Assembly (NCBI RefSeq): GCF_900116705.1
Contig: NZ_FPBP01000006.1
Coordinates: forward strand, 1 to 64,000
Length of the DNA: 64,000 bases
Origin: Halomonas korlensis
GTDB lineage: Bacteria; Pseudomonadota; Gammaproteobacteria; Pseudomonadales; Halomonadaceae
Reading direction: 5' to 3'
The notes below the pieces were generated by a model. That model ran no database searches. It was not told the origin of the DNA and was given only the letters and a program-made list of their open reading frames with translations. Positions within the stretch are counted from its first letter, which is position 1; every line of letters starts with the position of its first letter. Made by a program: the position numbers and the translations under genes. Positions 10,296-18,985 of the stretch are shown here, piece after piece.

Positions 10296-10334
10296 GAGGC
10301 CTGCCGTCCAACTGTGGAGGGTCAGGCGGGCCTC
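10296..10334. terminator. Hairpin between convergent genes
   Basis: Arms GAGGCCTGCC and GGCGGGCCTC (one mismatch) flank a 19-base loop, and outer CTGACG / CGTCAG can extend the stem. It lies between the stops of the DUF6455 gene and the opposing membrane-protein gene. No strong T run on either side, so a bidirectional terminator is only suggested. Confidence 0.35.
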
Positions 10335-10350
10335 TCCGTAGCGTCAGCCG

Positions 10351-10806
10351 TCAGGAGACGTCAGGTCCCTTGCGATTCTTGTCATTGACCTCACCGTCCT
10401 TCACTTCCTTGTCTCTCACTACATAGTCGCCTTCCAGTACCTGTTGTTTGCGATAAGACCGTTCGCGATAGGCCTCGCCGTTGCGTCGCGTTTCCCGGTA
10501 ATGGGTCTCGCGATAGTGAGCCCCGCCGCCGACGCCTTGGGCCTGGTCGGCACGCATCTGCTCCATGCGCTTTTTCATGCGGTGACGCAAGAAGGGCAGC
10601 ATGGCCCAGCCGACCAGCAGCAGAAACAACCCCAGCACCATCGCGACGATCATCATGGCGCCGAACAGCAGCCAGGTAAGCAGCATCTTGAGGCTGCCTG
10701 CAAGGCCGGTGGGGCGGGTCTGGCGGGCGCGTTCACGCCACTGCTGGGCGGCCTGCCAAGCGGCGTTCTGGCGAGGGTCGCGGTTTGAATTGGGTGACTC
10801 TGGCAT
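10351..10806 (-). CDS. Small membrane protein with charged tail, unknown function
   Basis: 151 aa. Start at the ATG ending at 10806, 6 bases after GAGGAG on the minus strand; a longer in-frame start at 10845 has no such site. Residues 1-35 are hydrophilic with several Arg and Gln, about 36-75 form one long or two short hydrophobic helices (LLTWLLFGAMMIVAMVLGLF), and the rest is strongly charged with the imperfect repeat HYRETHYRETRR. I do not recognise the family. It may be a cytoplasm-facing membrane protein. Confidence 0.6.
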   Translation of the reverse strand: MPESPNSNRDPRQNAAWQAAQQWRERARQTRPTGLAGSLKMLLTWLLFGAMMIVAMVLGLFLLLVGWAMLPFLRHRMKKRMEQMRADQAQGVGGGAHYRETHYRETRRNGEAYRERSYRKQQVLEGDYVVRDKEVKDGEVNDKNRKGPDVS

Positions 10807-10918
10807 GGAGGTCTCCTCGGCTGTGGCGGGGCGCGTCATGCTCACCCCGTGTGGCTGCCCTTTGGAGGACGCGCGAGGACAATCGTTCCTGAGGAGTAGT
10901 GCCGCGGAAGGCTGAGCG

Positions 10919-11227
10919 TCAGAAAAGGCGCCACAGCGCGGCGGTGAGAACCCCGGCGGTGATCGCCGGCAGCGGCTTGCGCAGGGTCAGCATCACCATC
11001 AGTGTAGCCACTAGCGCCATTCGCGCGCCCCAGTCGCCATTCACGGCCATGGGGGTTATGACCGCGACCAGCACCGAGCCGGCCATGGCATTGATGAAGC
11101 GCTCGACCCGCGGCCCGATGGGCACCCGCGACATTACGAACACCCCGCCGGCGCGGGTCAGGTAGGTCACCAGCGCCATGATCACGATGGCCAGCATCAC
11201 ACCGCTGCGTGTGGCATCCAGCATCAT
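10919..11227 (-). CDS. azlD: AzlD family branched-chain amino acid exporter subunit
   Basis: 102 aa, small partner of AzlC in an exporter of branched-chain amino acids or analogues. About four hydrophobic helices, with the family pattern LVTYLTRAGGVFVMSR near the N terminus and a P-rich RKPLPAITAGVL end. Start taken at the ATG ending at 11227, whose first bases overlap the azlC stop (ATGA), typical of coupled azlCD pairs; the next codon is also ATG. The substrate cannot be read from the sequence. Confidence 0.85.
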   Translation of the reverse strand: MMLDATRSGVMLAIVIMALVTYLTRAGGVFVMSRVPIGPRVERFINAMAGSVLVAVITPMAVNGDWGARMALVATLMVMLTLRKPLPAITAGVLTAALWRLF

Positions 11228-11943
11228 GCGCGGCTCTCCTGGCGAGACGGCAGCAGCAGCCCCACCACGCCGCCCGCCAGCGCGCCCACGATCACATGGG
11301 CATGGGGCGGCAGCCAGGCCATCGCCGCCAGCGCTGCCAGTGCCGCGGCGCCCCAGGGCAGCAACACGCTCAGGTCGCGTTTGTCGCCAACCAGCATGGC
11401 CAGCAGGAAGCAACCCATGATGGCGTCGAGCCCGAAGCTTTCTGGCTCGTTGATGCCGCTGCCGAAGACCACGCCCAGGCCGGTGCCGATCATCCAGGTA
11501 GACCACAGGGCAATGCCGCCCCCCACCAGGATGCCCAGGCGCGCGGCGTTGGAGCCGCCGGTCATGGCCATCGCCCAGTTGGCATCGCTGAGCAGGATCA
11601 GGCTGGCGTAGCGCCGGCCGGCGGGCAGCTCGCGCAGGTGAGGGTAGAAGGCCGCCCCCATCAGCAGGTGGCGGGCATTGATCGCCAGGGTGATGGCGAT
11701 CAGCGGCAGTAATGGGATCGTCTCGCCCCAGAGCTCCAGCGTTGCGAACTGGGCCGCCCCGGCAAACACCAGGCCGCTCATCATCATCGTTTCAAGACCG
11801 GAAAGTCCCTGTTGCAGGGCCGCCACCCCGAAGGCCAGCCCGAAGACGATGACGAACAGCGACAACGGTGCCATGCGGCGAAAACCACTGACGAGGTGGC
11901 CCAGGGTCAGCCGCGAGTCATGCTCGAGAGTCACGAACGCCAC
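11224..11943 (-). CDS. azlC: AzlC family permease
   Basis: 239 aa, main membrane subunit of the AzlCD exporter. Signatures: [49 protein letters not shown] and SDANWAMAM. The start is a GTG at 11943, overlapping the end of the upstream flavin oxidoreductase gene by 13 bases; GTG codons slightly further in are alternatives. Overlaps at both ends suggest an LLM oxidoreductase-azlC-azlD operon. Confidence 0.85.
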   Translation of the reverse strand: MAFVTLEHDSRLTLGHLVSGFRRMAPLSLFVIVFGLAFGVAALQQGLSGLETMMMSGLVFAGAAQFATLELWGETIPLLPLIAITLAINARHLLMGAAFYPHLRELPAGRRYASLILLSDANWAMAMTGGSNAARLGILVGGGIALWSTWMIGTGLGVVFGSGINEPESFGLDAIMGCFLLAMLVGDKRDLSVLLPWGAAALAALAAMAWLPPHAHVIVGALAGGVVGLLLPSRQESRA

Positions 11944-12926
11944 ACGTCGGCGACAATCTCGTAGCTTGCCAGCCGATCGGCGGCGTCGAAGACATCGGTG
12001 TTGAGCATCAGCTCGTCGGCACCGGTTTGCTCGAGAATATGCTCGAGCCCATCGCGAACGGTCTCGGGGCCGCCGATGATCGCGGCGCCCAGGAACTGCT
12101 GAACCTGGGCGCGCTCCCGGGGTGTCCAGTCGAGTTGCTCGACCGGCGGCAGCGACAGGGTCCGAGCGCCGCGGATCAGGTTGAGGAACTTCTGCCGGGC
12201 GGTGGAGGCCAGAAATTCCGCCCGCTCGTCACTCTCTGCGGCGATCACCGGCAGGCCGACCATGGCGTGTGGTTTGTCGAGCACCGCGGAGGGGCGGAAG
12301 TTTTCGCGGTAAAGCTTGAGCGCCTCGAACAGCTGAGCCGGGGCGAACTGGGCGGCGAAGGCGAAGGGCAGCCCCTCGCGGGCCGCCAGCCGCGCGCTGA
12401 AGTCGCTGGAGCCGAGCAGCCACAGCGGCACATGCGTGCCCTGACCGGGTACGGCGCGGACGCGTTGGTTCGGCCTGGCCTCATCGAGAAAGCCTTGCAG
12501 TTCGGCCAGCCGCTGGGGAAAGTCATCGACGCCGGCATAGGGGTCGCGGCGCATGGCGGCCATGGTTGGGCCGTCGGAGCCCGGCGCGCGGCCCAGGCCC
12601 AGGTCGATGCGGCCCGGATAGAGCGTTTCCAGGGTACCGAACTGCTCGGCAACCACCAGCGGTGGATGGTTAGGCAGCATGATGCCGCCGCTGCCGACCC
12701 GGATCTGCTCGGTCGCACCGGCGACATGGCCAATCAGCACGGCCGTGGCAGCGCTGGCAATGCCTTCGATACTGTGGTGCTCGGCAAGCCAGAAACGCGT
12801 GAAACCGAGTCGCTCGGTGAGCCGGGCGAGCGACACGCTTTCATGGAAGGTGTCAGCGACGCTGCCGCCCTGGCGAATGGGAGCCAGATCGAGCACGGAG
12901 AGTGGCGTATCGGCGAGTCTGGGCAT
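11931..12926 (-). CDS. LLM-class flavin-dependent oxidoreductase
   Basis: 331 aa, bacterial luciferase-like TIM barrel. Family features: [14 protein letters not shown] at the N terminus, [45 protein letters not shown] and the [11 protein letters not shown] loop. This is the MsnO8/YhbW-type subgroup, whose natural substrates are mostly unknown; it probably uses FMNH2 supplied by a separate reductase. The tight overlap with azlC suggests a linked role, perhaps metabolite modification then export, but this is inference. Confidence 0.88.
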   Translation of the reverse strand: MPRLADTPLSVLDLAPIRQGGSVADTFHESVSLARLTERLGFTRFWLAEHHSIEGIASAATAVLIGHVAGATEQIRVGSGGIMLPNHPPLVVAEQFGTLETLYPGRIDLGLGRAPGSDGPTMAAMRRDPYAGVDDFPQRLAELQGFLDEARPNQRVRAVPGQGTHVPLWLLGSSDFSARLAAREGLPFAFAAQFAPAQLFEALKLYRENFRPSAVLDKPHAMVGLPVIAAESDERAEFLASTARQKFLNLIRGARTLSLPPVEQLDWTPRERAQVQQFLGAAIIGGPETVRDGLEHILEQTGADELMLNTDVFDAADRLASYEIVADVWRS

Positions 12927-13096
12927 AGGGTGTGTCCATCAAGAAGAATTGTTAGCCTGCTGGGCTTTTCATCGCCCCTACAGCATTGGGGCGGTGGGGA
13001 CGGAATGCAATCCCGAGGCACCCGCCTGCCCATTCGAGGCTGAGGGAATTATTTGTTAGCATTAATCTGTACAAATCTTTGACAAGGGATGGCAGC

Positions 13097-14719
13097 ATGG
13101 CAAACCATGGAGGTCAGCGGGTCTTTACCATTTCGGCCCTGATTATCCTGGCGCTCGTTGCGCTGGGCGCCGCGTTTCCCGAAGGGTTCGGCAATGTCGC
13201 CGGGGCGGCGCTGGAAAACGTGACCCGACTCTTCGGCTGGTTCTACCTGTTTTCGGTATTCGGGTTCGTACTCTTCATGTTCGGCCTGGCCTTCAGCAAG
13301 TATGGCAAGGTGCGCCTGGGTCCGCAGGACAGTACGCCGAGTTACAGCTTTTTTTCCTGGATCAGCATGCTGTTGGCGGCGGGTTTCGGCGTGGGCCTGG
13401 TGTTCTATGGCATGGCCGAGCCGATGACCCATTACATCGAGCCACCCTACGGTGACGTCACCGCAGAAACCACCGAGTCGGCCCGCTACGCCATTCAGTA
13501 CAGCTATTTCAACTGGGGCATCCACCAGTGGGCGGCGTTTTCGGTGGTGGGGCTGATCATCGCCTACTTCCAGTTTCGCAAGGGCCAGGCCGGCCTGGTG
13601 TCATCGGTGCTCTCCTCGGTGACCGCCAAGCATCCCGGTGTTCGCCCCTATGCCCCGGCGCTGGATATCTTCGCCGTAGTGGCCACGGTGATGGGCGTGG
13701 CGACGTCGCTGGGCCTGGGCGTACTGCAGATGAACGGTGGCCTCAACGCCGTCTTTGGCCTGCCCGAGAACACGCTCTGGCAGTTCATCATTCTCTTCGT
13801 GATGTTCCTGGCCTACATGGCCTCGACCTGGTCGGGCCTCGACAAGGGCATCAAGCGCCTGTCCAACCTCAACATGATCCTGTGCATCGGCCTGATGCTC
13901 TACGTGCTGGTCACCGGTCCCACCATCGCGATCCTCGAGACCATCACCCTGGGGCTGGGCGACTACCTGCAGAACTTTATCGGCATGAGCCTGCGCATCT
14001 CGCCCTACAACGACAACAGCTGGGCGAGCAACTGGACGATCTTCTACTGGGCCTGGGTAATCGCCTGGTCGCCCTTCGTGGGCACTTTCGTGGCGCGGGT
14101 GTCGCGCGGGCGGACGATCAAGGAGTATGTCCTGGGGGTGCTGCTGGTGCCGCCGCTGCTGGCCTGCCTGTGGATCGGCGTGTTCGGCGGTGCGGCGATC
14201 AACATGGAGCTCGCCGGCGATGTGGGCCTGGCGGCGGCCACCCAGGACAATATCACTGTGGCGCTGTTCGAGATGTTCGAGCTGATGCCCTTCAGCGGCC
14301 TGCTGTCGGTGGTGGCGATGCTGCTGATCTTCATCTTCCTGGTGACCTCCGCCGACTCGGCCTCCTACATCGTGGCGCAGATGACCGACGCCGGCTCCAT
14401 CAACCCGCCGCTGTTCAAGCGGGTGGCCTGGGGCGTGTTGATCGCCGCCATTTGCCTGACGCTGATTGCCGCGGGCGGGTTGTCCGGCCTGCAGTCGGCC
14501 TCGGTACTCTCGGCGCTGCCGTTCACCTTCATCCTCTACGGCATGGTGATCGTGCTGGTGCGCGAGCTGCGAGCCGACCGTCGGGCGATGCTCACCCAGC
14601 TGTATCGACGCCATGGTGAGACACCGGTGGGGGCCGATGCCTTCGAGGCCGAGCAGATGGGCGAGGAGGAACGCCTGCGGCGCGCTCCCAATGTCGTCAA
14701 TCGCCGCATCAATCATTGA
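13097..14719 (+). CDS. BCCT family transporter (betaine/choline/carnitine type)
   Basis: 540 aa, 12 predicted membrane helices. BCCT features include GFGVGLVFYGMAEPMTHYIEPP (Gly-rich TM3), FNWGIHQWAAFSVVGLIIAY and ATSLGLGVLQMNGGLN. Likely imports a quaternary ammonium solute such as glycine betaine or choline with Na+ or H+, for osmoprotection. ATG 13097 is preferred; upstream in-frame codons lie in AT-richer DNA that looks like the promoter. The C-terminal tail (about 45 residues) is short, unlike the long regulatory tail of BetT. No bet genes are adjacent. Confidence 0.9.
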   Translation: MANHGGQRVFTISALIILALVALGAAFPEGFGNVAGAALENVTRLFGWFYLFSVFGFVLFMFGLAFSKYGKVRLGPQDSTPSYSFFSWISMLLAAGFGVGLVFYGMAEPMTHYIEPPYGDVTAETTESARYAIQYSYFNWGIHQWAAFSVVGLIIAYFQFRKGQAGLVSSVLSSVTAKHPGVRPYAPALDIFAVVATVMGVATSLGLGVLQMNGGLNAVFGLPENTLWQFIILFVMFLAYMASTWSGLDKGIKRLSNLNMILCIGLMLYVLVTGPTIAILETITLGLGDYLQNFIGMSLRISPYNDNSWASNWTIFYWAWVIAWSPFVGTFVARVSRGRTIKEYVLGVLLVPPLLACLWIGVFGGAAINMELAGDVGLAAATQDNITVALFEMFELMPFSGLLSVVAMLLIFIFLVTSADSASYIVAQMTDAGSINPPLFKRVAWGVLIAAICLTLIAAGGLSGLQSASVLSALPFTFILYGMVIVLVRELRADRRAMLTQLYRRHGETPVGADAFEAEQMGEEERLRRAPNVVNRRINH

Positions 14720-15221
14720 TACCGCTGTCAAAGTTCACGAGGCAGGGTTGACGAAGATGCTGGCCAGGCACTAGTCAGACCCCGTAAGCTCCAGCAAAAC
14801 AGGGATGGATCGGACTTCTCTAATGCCTCGTGACAGCGCTTCCCGCGGTCCACCGCGGCGGGGTGCCACTCGCCGCCGCCCGCCACGCCGCCTGAGCCAG
14901 ATGGATATCGACCGCTGGCTGGATTGTCTGGTCGATATCGCCGTGATCACCGCCCTGCTGGTGGGGGCTGTGGCCTTGATGCTCCATTTGCTGCTCTAAG
15001 ACGAGAACACGCTCGGCGCCACCCTCGTCAGCGTCGAACATTACCCTAGCCAAAGCTGTCGCAATATCTACAGACGTGAGTCCGAGCGAGCCTCCACTGC
15101 CGAGGCGCAGCGTTCGAGCTGGCCTATCGCCGGCGCATCACGGCGATGCCAGCGCTTATCCTGCCGACACGCTTACTCTACACTTGAGACTGCTTGCCCG
15201 AGGTAAAGGACCACAACGCCT
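14720..15221. other. Intergenic stretch with one possible small gene
   Basis: About 500 bp separate the BCCT gene from the next clear gene. Apart from the 64-codon frame at 14805-14999 I see no convincing coding region, RNA gene or strong terminator. The stretch just before 15222 should hold the promoter of the downstream membrane-protein gene. Confidence 0.5.
14805..14999 (+). CDS. Possible 64-aa single-pass membrane protein
   Basis: Short frame: a very Arg/Pro-rich first half (residues 10-30) followed by a hydrophobic helix, DIAVITALLVGAVALMLHLL, ending at the C terminus. A weak CAGGG lies just before ATG 14805; an inner ATG at 14823 is also possible. The organisation resembles small tail-anchored membrane proteins, but the Arg-rich part could be a GC artefact. 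No family recognised. Confidence 0.35.
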   Translation: MDRTSLMPRDSASRGPPRRGATRRRPPRRLSQMDIDRWLDCLVDIAVITALLVGAVALMLHLLL

Positions 15222-16166
15222 ATGTTGGGATTTCTGCAGGGGTTTTCCTATGGACTGTTCATGACCTGCCTGCCCTGGCTGCTGGTGGGGCTGGTCAACC
15301 CGCGCCTGGCCTTGCCAAGCGAGCCTTTCGGCCGCTTGCAGGTGATCGTGCGTTATTGCCTGCTGGTGCCTTTCATCAGCATGGTGCTGTGGCTGACCTC
15401 GCTGTGGGGCGGCTTCGGGCCGAGCCTGCTCGGCTGGATCGCGGGGCTCGTTGCGATTCCCGCGGCGCTGCCGCTGGAACGGCACCTGCGAGGCTGGCTG
15501 GGCCGTCGGCGGGAACGTCGCCGGCAGGCCAGGCTGGCGACCGAGGCCGACCGCCTGCGCGCGCAGCAAGAGCGCGAGGCCCAGGAGGCGGGTGTCGCCG
15601 TGCTCGATCCGGCCCAGCCACCGGTCGGCGCCGATGACTTGGTGCTGGCCATGTGCCGGGCCAAGCAGGCGCTGCTCGACGTGCGTCGCCCCGACCTGGC
15701 CATCCAGGCCGACCGCCTGTACAGCCGTTATCGGCATGTGATGGAGGTGCTCGGCGGGCGCTTCGACCGCGGCGAACTGGCCTTCGAGCGCTCGCGCAGC
15801 CTGGTCGGCGAAGTCTGCCTGGGCGCGGTGGATACCCTCAACTCCATGGCCTCCCAGGCCAGTGGCGTGGTGAGCGTGGACGGCGACTTCGTGCGGCGTC
15901 GCCTGGCCAAGGAAAGCAAGCGCTTGAGCGAGGAGGAGCGTGTTGCGCTGACACGTCGACTGGAACTGCTCGCCGAGACCGAGCGGCGCTTGGGCGAGTT
16001 GGCGGCGCGCAACGAGTCGGCCCTCACGGTACTCGACGACACGGCCGTGGCCATGGCGCGTATCGAGACCGGACGTCCCCAGGCCTCGGTCACCACCGAC
16101 CGGGCGCTGAGCGAGTTGCGCCACTTCGTCGAGCGCGCCGATCGCTACGGGCGCAGCGAGCGTTGA
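15222..16166 (+). CDS. Membrane/coiled-coil protein, probable TelA partner (XpaC-like)
   Basis: 314 aa. Two hydrophobic segments within residues 1-85 (FSYGLFMTCLPWLLVGLV and a second near 50-80), then a long Arg/Glu-rich helical region ending in coiled-coil-like heptads (about 215-290). No catalytic motif seen. It is followed by a TelA-family gene on the same strand; in many bacteria TelA genes follow an XpaC-type protein with N-terminal membrane segments and a helical C-terminal domain, which fits this one. The XpaC assignment rests mainly on layout and neighbour, so it is tentative. Confidence 0.55.
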   Translation: MLGFLQGFSYGLFMTCLPWLLVGLVNPRLALPSEPFGRLQVIVRYCLLVPFISMVLWLTSLWGGFGPSLLGWIAGLVAIPAALPLERHLRGWLGRRRERRRQARLATEADRLRAQQEREAQEAGVAVLDPAQPPVGADDLVLAMCRAKQALLDVRRPDLAIQADRLYSRYRHVMEVLGGRFDRGELAFERSRSLVGEVCLGAVDTLNSMASQASGVVSVDGDFVRRRLAKESKRLSEEERVALTRRLELLAETERRLGELAARNESALTVLDDTAVAMARIETGRPQASVTTDRALSELRHFVERADRYGRSER

Positions 16167-16217
16167 GGCCTGGTGAAAGGAGGGGGGCCTGATGAAAGGA
16201 TAAGGTCTAGTGAAAGG
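16167..16217 (+). repeat. Three imperfect 14-bp repeats before telA
   Basis: GGCCTGGTGAAAGG (16167), GGCCTGATGAAAGG (16186) and GGTCTAGTGAAAGG (16204) recur at 18-19 bp spacing between the two genes. Each carries GTGAAAGG or ATGAAAGG. They may be a slipped duplication of a translation-initiation-like segment; no function is known. Confidence 0.6.
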
Positions 16218-16290
16218 TGTGCGAGAGCATGGACTGCCCGCCCGTCATGCCGGCCATCGGCATGACGGTTTCACGTCGCAAGAGGTGTTT

Positions 16291-17505
16291 ATGAGTCAGG
16301 AGTTCGAAGGCAAGTCCCGCCTGTCGTTGCCGCCGGTGGAGGAGATATCGCGTCAGTTGGACGATGGATCCGACATCGTACGCGACGGCGACGAAGACCC
16401 GGCGCTGGCGGCCCAGGCCGATGCCTTCGTCGATGAGGTGATCGCCGGAGGCGATGCCGGGTCGCTGGCACGCCAGCGCCGTGCCGTCGACGAGATGGGC
16501 CTCGAGCTGCAACAGCAGGCCGCCCACAAGAGCGCGATGCTGCAGACGCCGCTGCGCAAGCTGGCCCATCAGGGCGACGAGGGGGGGCCGGTGGCCAAGG
16601 CGTTGGTCGACCTGCGCGGTCGGATGCAGACCCTGGACCCCGCCAAGCATCGCCTCTCGCCGAGCCCGCTGGATCGCGTACTGGCGTTGATCCCCGGCGC
16701 CGGCAGCCGCCTGCAGCGCTACTTTCGCAAGTTCGAGAATGCCCAGCAGGCGCTGGATGCGATCATCGCCGACCTCGAGGGCGGGCGCGACATGCTGTAT
16801 CGCGACAACCTGACGCTGAGCGACGACCAGCAGGCCCTGCGCGACAGCCTTGCCCAGTTGAATCGGCAGGTGACGTTGGGACGCATGATCGACGAGCGTC
16901 TCCAGGCCGCCGTCATGCGCCGTGATGAGAATGACCCGCAGCGCGCCTTTCTCGAGGAGGAGTTGCTGTTTCCGCTGCGTCAGCGCGTCGTCGACCTTCA
17001 GCAGCAGCTCGCGGTCAGCCAGCAGGGCGTGCTGGCGCTGGAAGTGATCATCCGCAACAACCGCGAACTGATGCGCGGCGTGGATCGCGCCATCAACGTC
17101 ACCGTCTCGGCACTGACCGTGGCGGTCACCGTGGCGCTGGCCCTCGCCAACCAACGGCTGGTGCTGGACCGTGTCGAGGCGATCAATACCACCACCTCGG
17201 AGATGATCAGCGGCACCGCCAAGGCGCTGCGCCAGCAGGGCGTGGACATCCAGAAGCGTGCCTCATCGTCGATGCTCGACATGCAGGCGCTCGAGCAGGC
17301 CTTCGGCGATGTGATGGGGGCCATCGACGACCTGTCGCGCTATCGCCAGGAGGCGCTACCCAGGCTCGACGATCAGATCGACCGCCTGGCGGCGCTGGCG
17401 AGCCAGGGCAGCAGCGCCATCGACCGGTTACAGCGTGGCAATGACGCGAGGCCGACCCGAGCCATCGGGCCAGAGAACGTGACAAGAGATAGCCATCGAC
17501 GCTGA
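16291..17505 (+). CDS. TelA/KlaA-like toxic anion resistance family protein
   Basis: 404 aa from ATG 16291, with AGAGGTG 4 bases upstream; a GTG at 16210 would add 27 residues of doubtful quality. Family pattern (PF05816): LALIPGAGSRLQRYFRKFE, then a long alpha-helical region with LLFPLRQRVVDLQQQLAVSQ, IIRNNRELMRGVDRA and ALANQRLVLDRVEAIN. TelA homologues are linked to tellurite and envelope-stress tolerance, but the biochemical role is unresolved. Probably cytoplasmic and acting with the upstream membrane protein. Confidence 0.85.
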   Translation: MSQEFEGKSRLSLPPVEEISRQLDDGSDIVRDGDEDPALAAQADAFVDEVIAGGDAGSLARQRRAVDEMGLELQQQAAHKSAMLQTPLRKLAHQGDEGGPVAKALVDLRGRMQTLDPAKHRLSPSPLDRVLALIPGAGSRLQRYFRKFENAQQALDAIIADLEGGRDMLYRDNLTLSDDQQALRDSLAQLNRQVTLGRMIDERLQAAVMRRDENDPQRAFLEEELLFPLRQRVVDLQQQLAVSQQGVLALEVIIRNNRELMRGVDRAINVTVSALTVAVTVALALANQRLVLDRVEAINTTTSEMISGTAKALRQQGVDIQKRASSSMLDMQALEQAFGDVMGAIDDLSRYRQEALPRLDDQIDRLAALASQGSSAIDRLQRGNDARPTRAIGPENVTRDSHRR

Positions 17506-17660
17506 GGCGACAGGGCGGCTTGCCGAGGTCAACGTACCGATCATCGTATTCCCGTTGACGATCATTCGGTGGCGCCAGGTTCCTCGCCATCCCGGCTAGG
17601 CTATGCTGGTTCGTGGAAGCCAGTCCCTGGCCTGCCGAGTTTGTCGGGGGTCGACTTGAG

Positions 17661-18974
17661 ATGAATGTAATGGATGACACCAAGAATATCTTCGTCATAG
17701 GGCTCAATGACTTCAACCGACAGCGCCTCGAGACGCTACGTGGGGTGGAGCACTACCGCTTTCACGGCGTGATCGCCCCAGAGGCCGTCTACGATACCGA
17801 AGAATTCGATATCGCCGCCATGCTGGAAGAGGCCACGGCGCAGCTGGAGGCGTTCGAGGGGTCCATCGATGCCATCGTCGGCTACATGGATTTTCCGGTC
17901 TCGACCATGCTGCCGATCCTCTGCGAGCGCTTCGGCACGCGCAGCACCTCGCTGGAAAGCCTGCTCAAGTGCGAGCACAAGTACTGGAGCCGCCGCGTAC
18001 AGCGCGAGGTGATTCCCGAGTTTATCCCGGCGTTCACCGCCTTTGACCCCTTCGATGACGAGGCGCTGACCCAGATTGGTGCGGCCGGGCTCTACTTTCC
18101 CTTCTTCGTCAAGCCGATCAAGTCGTCGGGGTCGCGGCTGGGCTTTCGCATCGACACGCCGGAAGACTTCTACCAGGCCATCGAGCAGTTGCGCGGCTCG
18201 ATCGGCATGATCGCCGACCCCTTCAACACGGTGCTCGAGCACGCTCGGTTGCCGCCGGAGGTGGCGGCGGTGGACGGCCACTTCTGCATGGCCGAGGAGA
18301 TCATCGGCGGCTGGCAGTGCACCATCGAAGGCTATGTCCACAACGGCCAGGTGGTCAGCTACGGGATCGTCGACTCGCTGCGCTATCCCCAGGTGCTGAG
18401 CTTCTTCCACTACCGCTATCCCTCGGGGCTACCCGATCCGATACAGGACAAGATGGTCGAGCTGACGGACACGGTGATGCGCCACATCGGCTATGACAAC
18501 GCAGCCTTCAATGTCGAATACTTCTGGGACGAAGTGCAGGACCGCATCTGGCTGCTCGAGATCAATACACGCATCTCACAGTCGCACTGCGACCTGTTCG
18601 AGAAGGTCGATGGCGTCAGCAATCAGCAGGTGACCATCGATCTGGGCCTGGGCCACCGCCCGGACATGCCCTCTCGCCAGGGCGATTTTCCCATGGCGGC
18701 CAAGTTCTTCTATCGAGTATTCTTCAGCGACGCCGTGGTGACGCGAATCCCCAGCCCCGAGGAGGTCGCCGAGCTCGAGTCGGCCTTCCCCGGCACGGTG
18801 ATCGCCATCCAGGTCGAGGTCGGTCAGCAATTGTCGACCCTGCCCGAGCAGGACAGCTACAGCTACGCCCTGGCCTATATCTGGATGGGCGCCGAGGACA
18901 GCGACACGCTGCTGGCCAATTACGAGCGTCTGGTCGCCCAACTGCAGTTTGAGTTCGCCGATATCGTCAGTTAA
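17661..18974 (+). CDS. ATP-grasp domain ligase-like protein
   Basis: 437 aa from ATG 17661 (a GGGGG tract lies upstream; GTG 17613 is an in-frame alternative). The N-terminal pre-ATP-grasp region runs to about residue 100, then the ATP-grasp fold: YFPFFVKPIKSSGSRLGF supplies the ATP-contact Lys and glycine-like loop, and FNVEYFWDE with WLLEINTRISQSH supplies the Mg-binding acidic and Asn residues. Such enzymes form an acyl phosphate and join it to an amine or thiol. The next gene, an S15-type hydrolase, starts 11 bp later. Substrate unknown; an amino-acid or peptide ligase is a reasonable guess. Confidence 0.8.
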   Translation: MNVMDDTKNIFVIGLNDFNRQRLETLRGVEHYRFHGVIAPEAVYDTEEFDIAAMLEEATAQLEAFEGSIDAIVGYMDFPVSTMLPILCERFGTRSTSLESLLKCEHKYWSRRVQREVIPEFIPAFTAFDPFDDEALTQIGAAGLYFPFFVKPIKSSGSRLGFRIDTPEDFYQAIEQLRGSIGMIADPFNTVLEHARLPPEVAAVDGHFCMAEEIIGGWQCTIEGYVHNGQVVSYGIVDSLRYPQVLSFFHYRYPSGLPDPIQDKMVELTDTVMRHIGYDNAAFNVEYFWDEVQDRIWLLEINTRISQSHCDLFEKVDGVSNQQVTIDLGLGHRPDMPSRQGDFPMAAKFFYRVFFSDAVVTRIPSPEEVAELESAFPGTVIAIQVEVGQQLSTLPEQDSYSYALAYIWMGAEDSDTLLANYERLVAQLQFEFADIVS

Positions 18975-18985
18975 GGAGTGCGTGA

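Noticed and set aside
12027..13043. Plus-strand frame opposite the luciferase-like gene
   Set aside because: Antisense shadow; the minus-strand gene has clear family motifs.
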